From JAHDCJ01 sp039028895 (GTDB lineage: Bacteria; Bacteroidota; Bacteroidia; Chitinophagales; Saprospiraceae), in assembly GCA_039028895.1 (NCBI GenBank), contig JBCCHF010000006.1, positions 1 to 64,000 of the forward strand: a DNA stretch of 64,000 nt. Direction: 5' to 3'. The notes beneath the pieces were generated by a model. It was not told where the DNA came from. It was given only the letters and a program-made list of their open reading frames with translations, and did no database searches. Position numbers and translations under genes: made by a program. The stretch's first letter is position 1. Each line of letters opens with the position of its first letter. Below are positions 29,192 to 39,113 of this stretch, one piece after another.

Positions 29192-29260
29192 CCGCGCTAA
29201 TGCCCGTTGCTTGCTGGTCAAGGTAGGCGGGTGATCTTTAAAGAAAAATTATTTTTTGAA

Positions 29261-29830
29261 ATGCCAGTTAAAATCAGACTGCAAAGAAAAGGAAGGAAAA
29301 AGAAACCGTTTTATCATGTGGTAGTTGCCGATTCTCGTGCACCCAGAGACGGTCGTTACATTGAGAGACTTGGGTTCTACAACCCAATGACAAAACCAGC
29401 TACTATTGAAATCGATCGCGATAAAGCATTTGAATGGTTGCTTAAAGGCGCTCAGCCGACTGACACTGTTCGTGCCATGCTTCGCTTCAAAGGTGTAATG
29501 TATCGTAAACACCTCATGCGCGGCGTTAAGAAAGGCGCTATGACCCAGGAAGAAGCTGATCAACTTTACAACGATTTCGTCGAAGCTAAAGATGCCAAGA
29601 TTGCCAAGCGCTTTGAGGACTCTGCAAGGGAAAAAGCTGAATACCACGCAAAAATCTCTGGCGTTGCCCCTAAAATTGAAGAGCCTGTTGCTGAAGAGCC
29701 TGCCGCTGAAGAGCCTGCCGCTGAGGAGCCTGCCGCTGAGGAGCCTGCCGCTGAGGAACCTGCTGTTGAGGAACCTGCCGCTGAAGAACCTGCTGCTGAA
29801 GAGGTTGCTGAAGAAGAAACTAAGGAATAA
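29261..29830 (+). CDS. rpsP: 30S ribosomal protein S16 with acidic repeat tail
   Basis: The first 85 residues are a normal S16 (MPVKIRLQRKGRKKKPFYHV, then DSRAPRDGRYIERLGFYNP). From about residue 85 a helical extension follows, then a C-terminal tail of eight EEPAA/EEPVA/EEPAV pentads (29678-29797). Total length is 189 residues against about 80-90 for E. coli S16. The extension is common in Bacteroidota; the pentad tail is encoded by nearly identical 15-bp units. The ATG at 29261 is the true start; an upstream TTG in frame adds non-S16 sequence. First gene of rpsP-rimM-trmD. Confidence 0.95.
   Translation: MPVKIRLQRKGRKKKPFYHVVVADSRAPRDGRYIERLGFYNPMTKPATIEIDRDKAFEWLLKGAQPTDTVRAMLRFKGVMYRKHLMRGVKKGAMTQEEADQLYNDFVEAKDAKIAKRFEDSAREKAEYHAKISGVAPKIEEPVAEEPAAEEPAAEEPAAEEPAAEEPAVEEPAAEEPAAEEVAEEETKE
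29678..29797 (+). repeat. 15-bp tandem repeat inside rpsP
   Basis: Eight 15-bp units encode (EEPxx)8 at the C-terminus of S16. Most units share the pattern GAG/GAA GAG CCT GCC GCT and several neighbours are identical, so copy number may vary between strains by slippage. Confidence 0.85.
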
Positions 29831-29849
29831 AATATCCTTTATAATATTG

Positions 29850-29884
29850 AAGCCCACCTTGATTTTTCAAGCGTGGGCTTTTTT
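29850..29884 (+). terminator. Hairpin with T-run between rpsP and rimM
   Basis: AAGCCCAC pairs with GTGGGCTT, with an inner CTTGA/TCAAG stem, followed by TTTTTT. It lies 20 bp after rpsP and before rimM, so it may attenuate rimM-trmD relative to S16. Confidence 0.75.
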
Positions 29885-29920
29885 GTAAATGAAATATTCG
29901 AAATCGTTTTGATAAACGAA

Positions 29921-30433
29921 ATGATCCATATCGGTTATACAGGGAAAGCGCACGGTCTTGGGGGTGAAATCAAACTCAAGATTATGGATGCTTACTGGGA
30001 AGATTTTGATACCATGGAGGTAGTTTTTGTCAAAAAAGGGGGTACGGCTATCCCTTACTTTATCGAAAGCGTTAGAGATGGTAATGCCACAATTGTAAAA
30101 TTTGAGGATATTGAAAATCGCAACCAGGCTGAAGCTATCGAATCAAAACAACTTTTCGCCAGAACAACAGATATTACCATAGATGATTCGGTAAAACCGG
30201 AATTGAAACATCTGGTTTATGGCCATCTACTTGGATTTAACATTATTGAAGAAAATTTGGGCACAATAGGTCAAATTATCGACGTTTTGGATTACCCGCA
30301 GCAGGAAATGGCAGTTTTTGAATATAATAACGTAGAACAAATGCTTCCCTTAAACGATCACTTTATTCTGAAGATTGATCCTGAAAAGAAAATGGTTCAT
30401 GTCTCTGTTCCTGAAGGATTGTTCGATTTATAA
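29921..30433 (+). CDS. rimM: Ribosome maturation factor RimM
   Basis: RimM helps assemble the 30S head by binding S19 and acts during 16S rRNA processing. From ATG 29921 the protein has 170 residues, with the N-terminal barrel opening IHIGYTGKAHGLGGEIKL and a C-terminal PRC barrel (about 95-165). An upstream frame to 29873 would overlap the terminator and adds sequence unlike RimM. It lies between rpsP and trmD, the standard order. Confidence 0.93.
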   Translation: MIHIGYTGKAHGLGGEIKLKIMDAYWEDFDTMEVVFVKKGGTAIPYFIESVRDGNATIVKFEDIENRNQAEAIESKQLFARTTDITIDDSVKPELKHLVYGHLLGFNIIEENLGTIGQIIDVLDYPQQEMAVFEYNNVEQMLPLNDHFILKIDPEKKMVHVSVPEGLFDL

Positions 30434-30448
30434 ATAAGCATATCGGCT

Positions 30449-31129
30449 ATGCTGAGAATTGATATTATCACCGTTTTACCTGAATTAATGGAAAGCCCAT
30501 TCAGCCATTCCATTTTGAAAAGAGCAGTTGATAAACAGCTGTTGCAGATAACGACATATAATCCCAGGGATTTTGCACTGGGAAAACATAAACAGGTTGA
30601 TGACTACCAATATGGAGGAGGAGCTGGAATGGTCATGATGGTTCAGCCTCTTGCAGATTGCCTAGACCATTTAATGAAGCAAAGGGATTATGATGAGATC
30701 ATTTACCTTACTCCTGACGGAGAAAGATTTAATCAAAAAACAGCGAACAAACTTTCATTAAATAAAAACCTCATTCTGATCTGCGGTCATTATAAAGGCA
30801 TTGATGAAAGGATAAGAGAAAATTATGTAACAAAGGAGATTTCCATTGGTGATTACGTCCTTTCTGGAGGAGAATTGGCAGCAGCAATTTTAGTTGATTC
30901 GATAGGAAGATTAATTCCTGGTGTTTTGAATGATGAAACATCGGCACTTACCGATTCTTTTCAGGACAACTTGCTCGCCCCTCCTGTTTATACCAGGCCA
31001 GCAAAGTTTAGAGGTTGGATAGTCCCTGACATCCTTTTATCAGGCCACCAGCAAAAAATTGATGATTGGCGATACGAACAGGCTTTAAAAAGAACACGGC
31101 AACGTAGGCCTGACCTCTTAAAAGAATAA
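30449..31129 (+). CDS. trmD: tRNA (guanine37-N1)-methyltransferase
   Basis: TrmD methylates G37 of tRNAs with G36 using S-adenosylmethionine and prevents frameshifting. The 226-residue protein has all the SPOUT-knot hallmarks: DDYQYGGGAGMVM, LICGHYKGIDERI, and SIGDYVLSGGELAA. Length is typical. It begins 15 bp after rimM and closes the rpsP-rimM-trmD operon. Confidence 0.96.
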   Translation: MLRIDIITVLPELMESPFSHSILKRAVDKQLLQITTYNPRDFALGKHKQVDDYQYGGGAGMVMMVQPLADCLDHLMKQRDYDEIIYLTPDGERFNQKTANKLSLNKNLILICGHYKGIDERIRENYVTKEISIGDYVLSGGELAAAILVDSIGRLIPGVLNDETSALTDSFQDNLLAPPVYTRPAKFRGWIVPDILLSGHQQKIDDWRYEQALKRTRQRRPDLLKE

Positions 31130-31156
31130 ACCCCCGAAGAAATATTCTCCGGGGGT
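31120..31156 (-). terminator. Terminator of the giant secreted protein gene
   Basis: ACCCCCG and CGGGGGT form a 7-bp GC-rich stem. The T-rich run follows on the minus strand (TTTATTCTTTT), so it is oriented to end the minus-strand gene at 31171; it may also block trmD read-through. Confidence 0.75.
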
Positions 31157-31170
31157 GTGAGAGAGGAATA

Positions 31171-34100
31171 CTATCCTTGAATTTTAACCAGCTTTAATGC
31201 ATGTCGTTCTCCTCCTGATTCCAGGAAGATATGATAAACACCATCTGGTTGTCCTTCCAACGATATCATTATTTCATTCTGGCCTTTCAGTAATGTCCTG
31301 CTTTCAGTTATGACAACCTGACCAACAGCATTATACACCAATATCACAGCTTCATTTTCTAAAACACTGGTGAATGTTATTTTGCTTATGGCCTTTGTTG
31401 GATTTGGCTGAATTTGCAATTCTCTAATCGTCAAAGGCTTGGCTAAACCAGGTTCAAGGCTCTCGAATGTGAATGTCGACTGCCCCTGATGTGTCCTTCT
31501 CGCTGGAGTATCCGGGGTAATGTCATCGGTTACTCCAAAGGCATTTATAATCACAGAAATCTTGGCTTCGGTGCAAAGTGCAGGATCTCCGTTATCGCAT
31601 ACCTCGTAAATTATGAGGTCTGTGCCAATAAATCCCTGGTCTGGAGTATAGGTAACCGAGCCATTGGCCATCATACTTATCATTCCATTGGAAGGAGAAA
31701 GTACGGGTATTGTATTCAATGTCAGAACATCACCTGGATTGGGATCGAAATCATTATCCAATACATTAGTCGAAGCTTGATTACCAATACTTGTACTTAA
31801 CTGATCAGCCTCAGCCACAGGTGGTTCATTTAACATTGGAATATTAATCACCACCACGGCAGTATCAAATTCAACCGCAATCGGCCCACATAAGGTCAGA
31901 CAAGGTGCAAGATTAGGGAACGATGTATCAGGGATATCCATAAGCTCATAACTAAACATATCACTACCTGAGAAATTCGGATCTGGAATATAGCTGAATG
32001 TTCCGTTCTCTGTAAGCACCAGGGTTCCATTTTCAGGAGGTGAAACCGATATTGGGTTTACTTCCAAAGGATCACTATCTGGGTCACTGTCATTAACCAA
32101 AACGTTACCTGTTAGAATATCACCAGGAACAGCTGTGAAACTGTCATCCGTTGCAACTGGTTTAGAATTGGTTTTACACACAAACACAGTAACCGTACAG
32201 GTAGTGCACAATGACGGTAATCCATCATCACATACTTCGTACTGGAATACATCGGGTCCAGCAAATCCAGAATTAGGTGTGTAAGTACATGTGCCATCAA
32301 CGTTCAATATCACTGTCCCATTTGACGGCGGTAATACTGGTGTCGTGTTAACAAACAGATTATTTCCATCTGGATCAAAATCATTGACCAATACATTACT
32401 GACTACAGACTCATTCTGGCAGGTAAACTTGGTATCATCCTGGCAAAAAGGAGGTTCATTTGTTGACTCCTCAACCGTGACACACACAGTCGCGGTGCAA
32501 CATGTACCATCTGTGCAGCAGACTTCATAAACGAAACAATCCACACCCGAGAATCCCACATTGCTGGAATATGCGATATCTCCAGTTATTGGATCAATAA
32601 GTGGAATACTACCATTAGCCGGACCAGAAATCACGGTAACCGTCGAAGGATCTAATGTTCCGCCATTCGGACAATTGTCATTGGCTAACACCGGAATGAC
32701 AACTGAGGTCTGGAATGGTGTGACGGCATCATCATCATTAATAAATCCTGGCGGACATGGGTTGTCACATGGTGGAAGTGTATAACAGTACAATGAGTCA
32801 GAGGTACAACAGGCAAAGTAATCACCTGAAGATAGCAGATCATGCAAGGTTACTCCAAAGCATAATGTGCTTCCAGGCAACGCACCTACCCCTCCGATAC
32901 ACGTCGTTAAAATACCGGACGTTCCGCCATCCGGAACAATTATGTTGACCGGATCAATCATTACACCTGGAGGAGAGATATTGGTAAATACAATTTCATC
33001 AATATCATATCCCGAGTTATTCAATATCTGGAATTGATAAACATACTTTCCAGTAGAATCACAATAAATCGAATCATTAAATACTGTAACACAGGGGTCA
33101 TCCATCGCAGGTTCACAAATCAGTTTGAGCGTATCAGAACATGCTATACTATCTGCCATGGTGTAGCCATCTGTCAACCAGTTAACTACCACACAGGTCG
33201 TGTCCGGATAATTTCCATCAAGGCAGATCTTCGGTAAGGAAATAGACCCGGTTGGGATATTGTCACCTAGTGGGACACGCATCCAGGTGAGATCATTGGG
33301 GGCGGTTTGATTATACACCCAGCCGAGCGGCAAGGCCCCAGTAATTGTCCCAAATGCAGCACCAGGAGTTATGATTTGGGTTTGAACTCCTGTAAAATAA
33401 TCATCGTCATAATTATTGATCAAAGTTACATCATAGCAACATTCCATTGTATCCTTCACGGCGACTACATCAACTAGATCACAGGGATCGCAAATTGGAA
33501 GTGGCACACAATAATCCAGGGTATCAGTACAACACCAGGTAGGATCTTCACCATCTACTAAAGTGCTGTCATGGGCCGTTAGCGTGAATTTCAGACTATC
33601 TCCCAACATGATCGGATCAGAACTTGTAATACAAACTGTAAATGGACCAGCAGTACCCAAAGGTGGAATTGCCGGAATATTTAACGGATCAGGGTCCAAT
33701 ATCAATGGACTTCCAGGATCGAGATTAAACTTGACAGATGACAGGTATTGATCGAATGTCTGATTTTCGAGGAAAAAGGTATACTTAATCAAATCCCCTT
33801 CACAATAAATCGAATCATTAACAATTGCTATACATCCTGGTGGTTGGCAATCAAAAGACAAGGTATCTGTGCATTCAACAGCATAGCCCAGAGGACCACT
33901 GTCTGGGATTAACCATGAAACCACAACTTCCTGAGGCGCCGAGTCATAATTTGACAGACAGAAGTCAGCCATATTAGCAAGGTCGCCCGAGAAAGCCCCC
34001 GTTGGTACAAAACCTGCTGATGGAGGAATCAGGGTCACATGTGAAGAAGATGAGCCAATGCCCAGCCATCCTGCAGGACTTCCATTATAATTCAGATCGA

Positions 34101-37100
34101 CTCCATTCTGAGCTTCAATCTTGACGCCAATAAAGTAGTTATCAATTTGATTGGACAAGGAAAGATCCCAGCAACAACTATCTATGGAAGTTTGAATTGG
34201 CGTTGCCATTACATCCACACTATCGCAAATCGTGGAATCACAATTAATCACTTCCAGAATCAATGCGTCTGATGTTGTTGTACAATCAAATTCATTGGTG
34301 CCAGTCAAACTGTAATTTCCTGATGTTGTCACAACAATACATTGAGTTGTATCACCAGGTAAAGGAACACCATTCATATTCCATTGATAAGCTGAAAGCC
34401 CTTCAGGTCCGCAAATTGTCTTTGGATCGCATACTTCGTAACAACCCACCGGAACTATACATAAATCCGGTAATGGATTAACAGTAATAACATCTGAATC
34501 TGAGCAACCGGTATTGATATCAGTACCTACCACCACATAAGTTCCCGCCTGAAGTACGGTAATTGATGGACCAGTATCTCCATTGCTCCAGGTATAATTC
34601 ACATCTGCCTGAGGTGCTACTACTGAAAGCGTGGTTAGCGTACCTTCGCAAAGTGGAACAGGTGAACCTACTACATTAACAACAGGAGAAACCTCAAGGG
34701 TAATGTTGACCGGATCAGAGGTGGCTGAACATCCATTTTGGTCTGTTATTACCACGGTCCTTGTAGTGGGTGCCTGGAAATCACAAACCGGTAAAATCTG
34801 GTTCAATCCCCCATCAATAGCGGGTATTGGACTTCCAGTTTGATCGAGCCATTGATATTGATAGCCCTGACCTAATGTCGCTTCTAGGTCAGTGCAACCA
34901 TTGTCGCAGATGACGAAATTACCAGTGATGTGGGCTATCGGAATGGGGTAAACTACCACTTCAACTGAATCTGGAATCATTTCGCATCCATTACCATCAG
35001 TCACTGTTACGCTATATGTTCCGGCAGTAGCCGCAGTAATAGATTGGGTTAACTGCCCGGTATTCCATGTATAACTATAGGATGTTCCAGCAGGAGCAGT
35101 AAGCGTACTGATCTCCCCTTCACAAAGTTCAAGGTCGTCGTAGGCTATGGTATCTTCAGGTGGTGCAGGGAACACAATCACATTTACATTGACCGTATTA
35201 TCGCAGCCATTATTATCCGTAACGGCGAGCGTTACATTATAGCCTGTTAAGTTTGGTGCCAGGTAGGTATGGGAAGGATCAGGTGCTCCATTGGTTGCAC
35301 CATCTCCAAAGTCCCAGTTGTAACTGATCACACCAGGAGTCGTTCCATTGAATTGAACAGGCTCTCCTACACAAGCAGGATTCGGGAAAACCGAGATAGA
35401 AGGTGTAGGCAGACCATCTACAGAAACTGGTAAAATGACCTGGGCTTCACAACCGCTGTCATTATCAATTGCGGTAAGCGTTACATTATACAAACCTCCT
35501 GAGAGGTAGGTATGACAGGGGCTCCCGGTTCCTGTTGTCATATTTCCATCATCAAATTCCCAAACCCAATCATCCACATCAAATCCGGGGAGGAAGGTAG
35601 AGAGATCTGTAAAACATACCGTCTGACAATCTTCCTCAAACTCAAAGTTAGCAGCTAACGGAATACATACAGATGCTGTAGTATCGATAGCGCAAATTGG
35701 AGGACCAGGTGGATCCCCAGGAACCGTTGCGCTAAGCGTAACATAATAATACCCGGCGTCAGTATAAGTATGTGAAACATTTGAGGCACCTCCTGCAGTA
35801 CTTAAATCGCCAAAGTCCCAGCCAGTCAGAGTTACTGGTCCAAGAGTTTGTGCAGCGAAATCTACAACATTACAATTTGTTGACTGGTTAACGGCTGTAA
35901 ATTCAAGACCGTGAGATCTTGGGAAGCAAGTTGGGGCTGAATCACAAATCCCCTGTGTTACTACAAATGGATCTGAAGTGGCAAGGCATCCGTTAGCATC
36001 CGAAACGACAACTTCATATGAGAAGGTACCGGGCACGTCAGTATTGTTATGAACAAAAGTCGGAGATGCCAGGAAAGTAGCAGATTGAGGCGTACCATTA
36101 CAGTACCACCAGAAACTATATCCAGGATTGGTCTGAGCGGTCAGTGTTACTGCTGCCGGACTTGGTGGCTGGATACAAAGCATATTTGGATCAGCAGACG
36201 AAATATCAGCTATTGGTCCGTTAAGTTCGAAGGCATCATAGGCATCAATAGCTTCACAGCCATTGGCATCGGTAGTGGTTACTACAAAATTACCTCCGGA
36301 CAAAATTGTAACCTGTTGGGTAGTCGCACCAGTACTCCATTGATATCCGCTGAATCCTGCCCCAGCGTCAAGAATTGCTGAAACACCCGGACATAGATCA
36401 CCAATCTGTGTAATTGTAGGTTGAACCGGAACATTCATTGACAGTGTAACTGATTCTGAAAGTATTTGTCCACAAAGTTCAACTGTAACAGTGATGGTTG
36501 GATCCAATGTGGTAAGGTTATTCCACTGAACCATTACATTTGGTGAATTAGGATCACTGATAATTGAGCCATAAGTATCAGGAGAAATCGTCCAGTTATA
36601 AGTAGCTTCCGGATGTTGGGCCGGTCCTACGATATAGGGCTGAATAGAATTAATACAAGGAGGAGTGGCCGTAAAGTTTAACGGACCATTCAATGTCTTT
36701 TCTGTAACCGTTATCGTAATTGGATCGGACTGACAGAATGGAGCGGCCAGCATAAACTGGGAAAGCGTAACCGAATAAGGCCCTGATGGTCCCCATGTAA
36801 TTTCCGCAGTATTGCCTAGCGGGTTAACAGCACCATTAGTTGCACTCCAGCTAAACCCTACTCCGGTTTCTGAGCTAAGCGCAAAATACGTTGATGTCTC
36901 GTTTGGACAAACTTCGATTGGTCCGTCAATTCCGTCAGGTGGTAAAATTTCTTCCACAGTAATTACAACGGATTCTGAAGCGTTACAAAACTCATTGGGA
37001 TCATTCGGTACAGCCGTGACCAGGAAGGTTCCAGGACCACCGTCCCAGGTTATGGTAAATGTATCTCCACCTGATGGCCCTGTTGTTACCGGTGGATTGA

Positions 37101-38655
37101 CCGTCCACGTATAGCCACCACTTGAGGGAGTCGCTGAAAGAAATGAAGTTGTATTCACACAAGTAGGATTAGGAAATGGAGGATCAATATCAAAGTAAGG
37201 CCTTACGTTGACCGACAATGAAGCTGAACCCATACAGTCCATCGGATCTTGACCAGGAAGGCATCCGAGGAATTCACTATTGTAGTTAAGATTAATGGTG
37301 CCAACCCCCGGGGTATCCCATTTAATGGTTACCACATTGGAGCCCTGTCCACTAATTATCTCTCCACCGACTACAGTCCAATCGTAAAGTACTGAAATCC
37401 ACTTGGGGACGGTATAAACTTCTGTATCATTTAGGCAAACATCTATTGGACCATCGATATCCACTGTAGATGGGATAATCGGAACTGTTACTTCAGTAGG
37501 TTTTGAACAAAAGGTACTATCACACCCAGACACATCTAGTTGAATCGTCCCTGTCGGACCATTTCCCCATGCCACACAAATGGTGTCAGGACTAGGAGAG
37601 GTAAAAGGCCATGGGCTTCCATTTTCATCAAAAACGGCCCAATTGTAAGATGCGCAATTTGTGGCGTCAGTCCAATATTTAGAGGTGTCTCCCTGGCATA
37701 AGGTTGAGATCCAATAAATATCAGGGCCAGGTAAAGGGTCGATCTCGACTTCCACAGTTGTGGAGTCGGTACAACAACATAGCGCTTCACCATCAGGCCC
37801 AAAGTTATCTCGAGTCACATAAAGTGTTACCGTGTAAGTACCAGGCGTATCGTACTGATGAGTAGGTTCGAACATTGTGGATGAATTGCCGTCTCCAAAG
37901 TCCCAATAAAACGTGCTACCTCCAGTAGATAAATTATCAAAACTGATTGGTGAGTTGTTACAGACACATGGTGCTGAGGGTGTGAAAGCAGCTATTGGGC
38001 TTTCAAGTAATTCGACGCAGATATCATAGGTGGTCTCCTCCCCGGCCTGATCAGTAATAGTCAGTTGGATCAATGCGGGTCCGGTACCCCATGAAATATT
38101 AATTTCAGCAGGATTAGCGCCTGGAGATGTTGGTGTTGATGGAGGCAAAACGTTCCAACTGTATCCAAATAACGGGTTATAAGGAACGTAGTAAAAGGCC
38201 TCAGAGTTTTCACAAGCATAAACACAATCCGGATCTCCCATCGGATTTCCGCCCGGATCCACAATCGGGTCACTAGGCATGGTATAGGGGGAAAGGTCAA
38301 CAATTCCACATTCAGGTTTGGGACATTTGATCGTTAAATCAACTTGTGTTGTCACTCCAAGGCCCGAATTTTCTACAAAATAAAAGAGGGTGTGTGTACC
38401 ACAACAATCAGCATCATCAGAAATTGCCAAGCGACCATCCTGCAGGATTGTGAAGCACTCTGATTCCCCCTGAACAAGTATAAATGGGGTAAACCCTGGC
38501 GGGTAGATATCATTTGCAGTTACATCAAGGTCAGCCATTTCTCCTAGCTGAACACAAAATGAATCAGGTAAAATTTCAATGTCGCCCTGAGCAAAAGAAA
38601 AACTGAAAATAAACATTATCGGTAGGGTGATGAGGGTAAACTTCAGGAAGTTCAT
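31171..38655 (-). CDS. Giant type IX-secreted PKD/Ig-like protein
   Basis: This 2494-residue protein has a signal peptide (ending FSFAQ) and a type A C-terminal sorting domain of the type IX secretion system (IQPNPTKAISKITF, then VYNAVGQVV and GVYHIFLESGG). Between them are at least four PKD domains (FYWDFGDGNSS, TGWDFGDLS, WVWEFDDGN, YNWDFGDGA), several Ig/gliding-motility-like domains with YQWSTGATTQ-type motifs, and near the end three to four cadherin-like repeats (NDFDPDGNNL, NDSDPDSDPL, NDFDPNPGDV) of the VCBS/tandem-95 type. It is Cys-rich for a secreted protein. The role is probably adhesion or matrix structure; no enzyme domain is seen. The gene stands alone with its own terminator. 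Confidence 0.92.
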   Translation of the reverse strand: MNFLKFTLITLPIMFIFSFSFAQGDIEILPDSFCVQLGEMADLDVTANDIYPPGFTPFILVQGESECFTILQDGRLAISDDADCCGTHTLFYFVENSGLGVTTQVDLTIKCPKPECGIVDLSPYTMPSDPIVDPGGNPMGDPDCVYACENSEAFYYVPYNPLFGYSWNVLPPSTPTSPGANPAEINISWGTGPALIQLTITDQAGEETTYDICVELLESPIAAFTPSAPCVCNNSPISFDNLSTGGSTFYWDFGDGNSSTMFEPTHQYDTPGTYTVTLYVTRDNFGPDGEALCCCTDSTTVEVEIDPLPGPDIYWISTLCQGDTSKYWTDATNCASYNWAVFDENGSPWPFTSPSPDTICVAWGNGPTGTIQLDVSGCDSTFCSKPTEVTVPIIPSTVDIDGPIDVCLNDTEVYTVPKWISVLYDWTVVGGEIISGQGSNVVTIKWDTPGVGTINLNYNSEFLGCLPGQDPMDCMGSASLSVNVRPYFDIDPPFPNPTCVNTTSFLSATPSSGGYTWTVNPPVTTGPSGGDTFTITWDGGPGTFLVTAVPNDPNEFCNASESVVITVEEILPPDGIDGPIEVCPNETSTYFALSSETGVGFSWSATNGAVNPLGNTAEITWGPSGPYSVTLSQFMLAAPFCQSDPITITVTEKTLNGPLNFTATPPCINSIQPYIVGPAQHPEATYNWTISPDTYGSIISDPNSPNVMVQWNNLTTLDPTITVTVELCGQILSESVTLSMNVPVQPTITQIGDLCPGVSAILDAGAGFSGYQWSTGATTQQVTILSGGNFVVTTTDANGCEAIDAYDAFELNGPIADISSADPNMLCIQPPSPAAVTLTAQTNPGYSFWWYCNGTPQSATFLASPTFVHNNTDVPGTFSYEVVVSDANGCLATSDPFVVTQGICDSAPTCFPRSHGLEFTAVNQSTNCNVVDFAAQTLGPVTLTGWDFGDLSTAGGASNVSHTYTDAGYYYVTLSATVPGDPPGPPICAIDTTASVCIPLAANFEFEEDCQTVCFTDLSTFLPGFDVDDWVWEFDDGNMTTGTGSPCHTYLSGGLYNVTLTAIDNDSGCEAQVILPVSVDGLPTPSISVFPNPACVGEPVQFNGTTPGVISYNWDFGDGATNGAPDPSHTYLAPNLTGYNVTLAVTDNNGCDNTVNVNVIVFPAPPEDTIAYDDLELCEGEISTLTAPAGTSYSYTWNTGQLTQSITAATAGTYSVTVTDGNGCEMIPDSVEVVVYPIPIAHITGNFVICDNGCTDLEATLGQGYQYQWLDQTGSPIPAIDGGLNQILPVCDFQAPTTRTVVITDQNGCSATSDPVNITLEVSPVVNVVGSPVPLCEGTLTTLSVVAPQADVNYTWSNGDTGPSITVLQAGTYVVVGTDINTGCSDSDVITVNPLPDLCIVPVGCYEVCDPKTICGPEGLSAYQWNMNGVPLPGDTTQCIVVTTSGNYSLTGTNEFDCTTTSDALILEVINCDSTICDSVDVMATPIQTSIDSCCWDLSLSNQIDNYFIGVKIEAQNGVDLNYNGSPAGWLGIGSSSSHVTLIPPSAGFVPTGAFSGDLANMADFCLSNYDSAPQEVVVSWLIPDSGPLGYAVECTDTLSFDCQPPGCIAIVNDSIYCEGDLIKYTFFLENQTFDQYLSSVKFNLDPGSPLILDPDPLNIPAIPPLGTAGPFTVCITSSDPIMLGDSLKFTLTAHDSTLVDGEDPTWCCTDTLDYCVPLPICDPCDLVDVVAVKDTMECCYDVTLINNYDDDYFTGVQTQIITPGAAFGTITGALPLGWVYNQTAPNDLTWMRVPLGDNIPTGSISLPKICLDGNYPDTTCVVVNWLTDGYTMADSIACSDTLKLICEPAMDDPCVTVFNDSIYCDSTGKYVYQFQILNNSGYDIDEIVFTNISPPGVMIDPVNIIVPDGGTSGILTTCIGGVGALPGSTLCFGVTLHDLLSSGDYFACCTSDSLYCYTLPPCDNPCPPGFINDDDAVTPFQTSVVIPVLANDNCPNGGTLDPSTVTVISGPANGSIPLIDPITGDIAYSSNVGFSGVDCFVYEVCCTDGTCCTATVCVTVEESTNEPPFCQDDTKFTCQNESVVSNVLVNDFDPDGNNLFVNTTPVLPPSNGTVILNVDGTCTYTPNSGFAGPDVFQYEVCDDGLPSLCTTCTVTVFVCKTNSKPVATDDSFTAVPGDILTGNVLVNDSDPDSDPLEVNPISVSPPENGTLVLTENGTFSYIPDPNFSGSDMFSYELMDIPDTSFPNLAPCLTLCGPIAVEFDTAVVVINIPMLNEPPVAEADQLSTSIGNQASTNVLDNDFDPNPGDVLTLNTIPVLSPSNGMISMMANGSVTYTPDQGFIGTDLIIYEVCDNGDPALCTEAKISVIINAFGVTDDITPDTPARRTHQGQSTFTFESLEPGLAKPLTIRELQIQPNPTKAISKITFTSVLENEAVILVYNAVGQVVITESRTLLKGQNEIMISLEGQPDGVYHIFLESGGERHALKLVKIQG

Positions 38656-39113
38656 AATTAAGGTTTTCGTTGGTTAAGAAATCCAATTTTTTGGAAAAGA
38701 ATGGGCAGGTTGGAAAATAGTCGTACTATAATTTACTACATAATTGCGGCAAAATCAATACGTTGTCCATATTAAGGTGGTCTCATCATTTCGGATTTTA
38801 AGGTTTACAAATTCCAACTTCAACTCACTAATACACCAGGACGGGTATTGGAGAGTGCAAAATTATCGGGAGGGTACACTTTGCTATTTGTACCTATCGT
38901 TACATTGGATCAGTAAAACGTTACCTCAAATCCAAAAAAAAAATTGAAAGGCTATTGAATTTAGTGAATTTTCATCTAAAGGCATAAAAAAAGCTCCTGA
39001 AACCCGCAGGTTCCAGAAGCCCCATACAAAACAAAATTAAGAACCAATTCTTTATGTAAAGATCAAGTTAATGCCTTGCGATACCATAAAAAGTATCACA
39101 AATAGCATCAGCC
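38656..39113. other. Intergenic region between ftsZ and the giant gene
   Basis: A 458-bp spacer between two minus-strand genes. It should hold the promoter of the giant gene. The nearest -7-like element is TGATTTTG on the minus strand at about 38751-38758, one mismatch from consensus. The ftsZ terminator lies at 38985-39020. A 67-codon plus-strand frame here has no gene-like features. Confidence 0.5.
38985..39020 (-). terminator. Terminator after ftsZ
   Basis: GCTCCTGAAACC and GGTTCCAGAAGC pair at 10 of 12 positions around a 4-base loop, followed on the minus strand by a run of seven T. It closes the division and cell-wall cluster about 95 bp after ftsZ. Confidence 0.75.

Noticed and set aside
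29678..29797. CRISPR-like repeats
   Set aside because: The 15-bp units are contiguous, coding and without spacers.
29249..29857. Long minus-strand frame opposite rpsP
   Set aside because: It is a shadow created by the repetitive codons of rpsP and has no protein features.
31120..31156. Terminator of trmD
   Set aside because: The T-run is on the minus strand, so the hairpin mainly serves the giant gene; little supports it for trmD.
38744..38947. 67-codon plus-strand frame upstream of the giant gene
   Set aside because: No signal, no domain, odd composition and it overlaps the expected promoter; probably chance.
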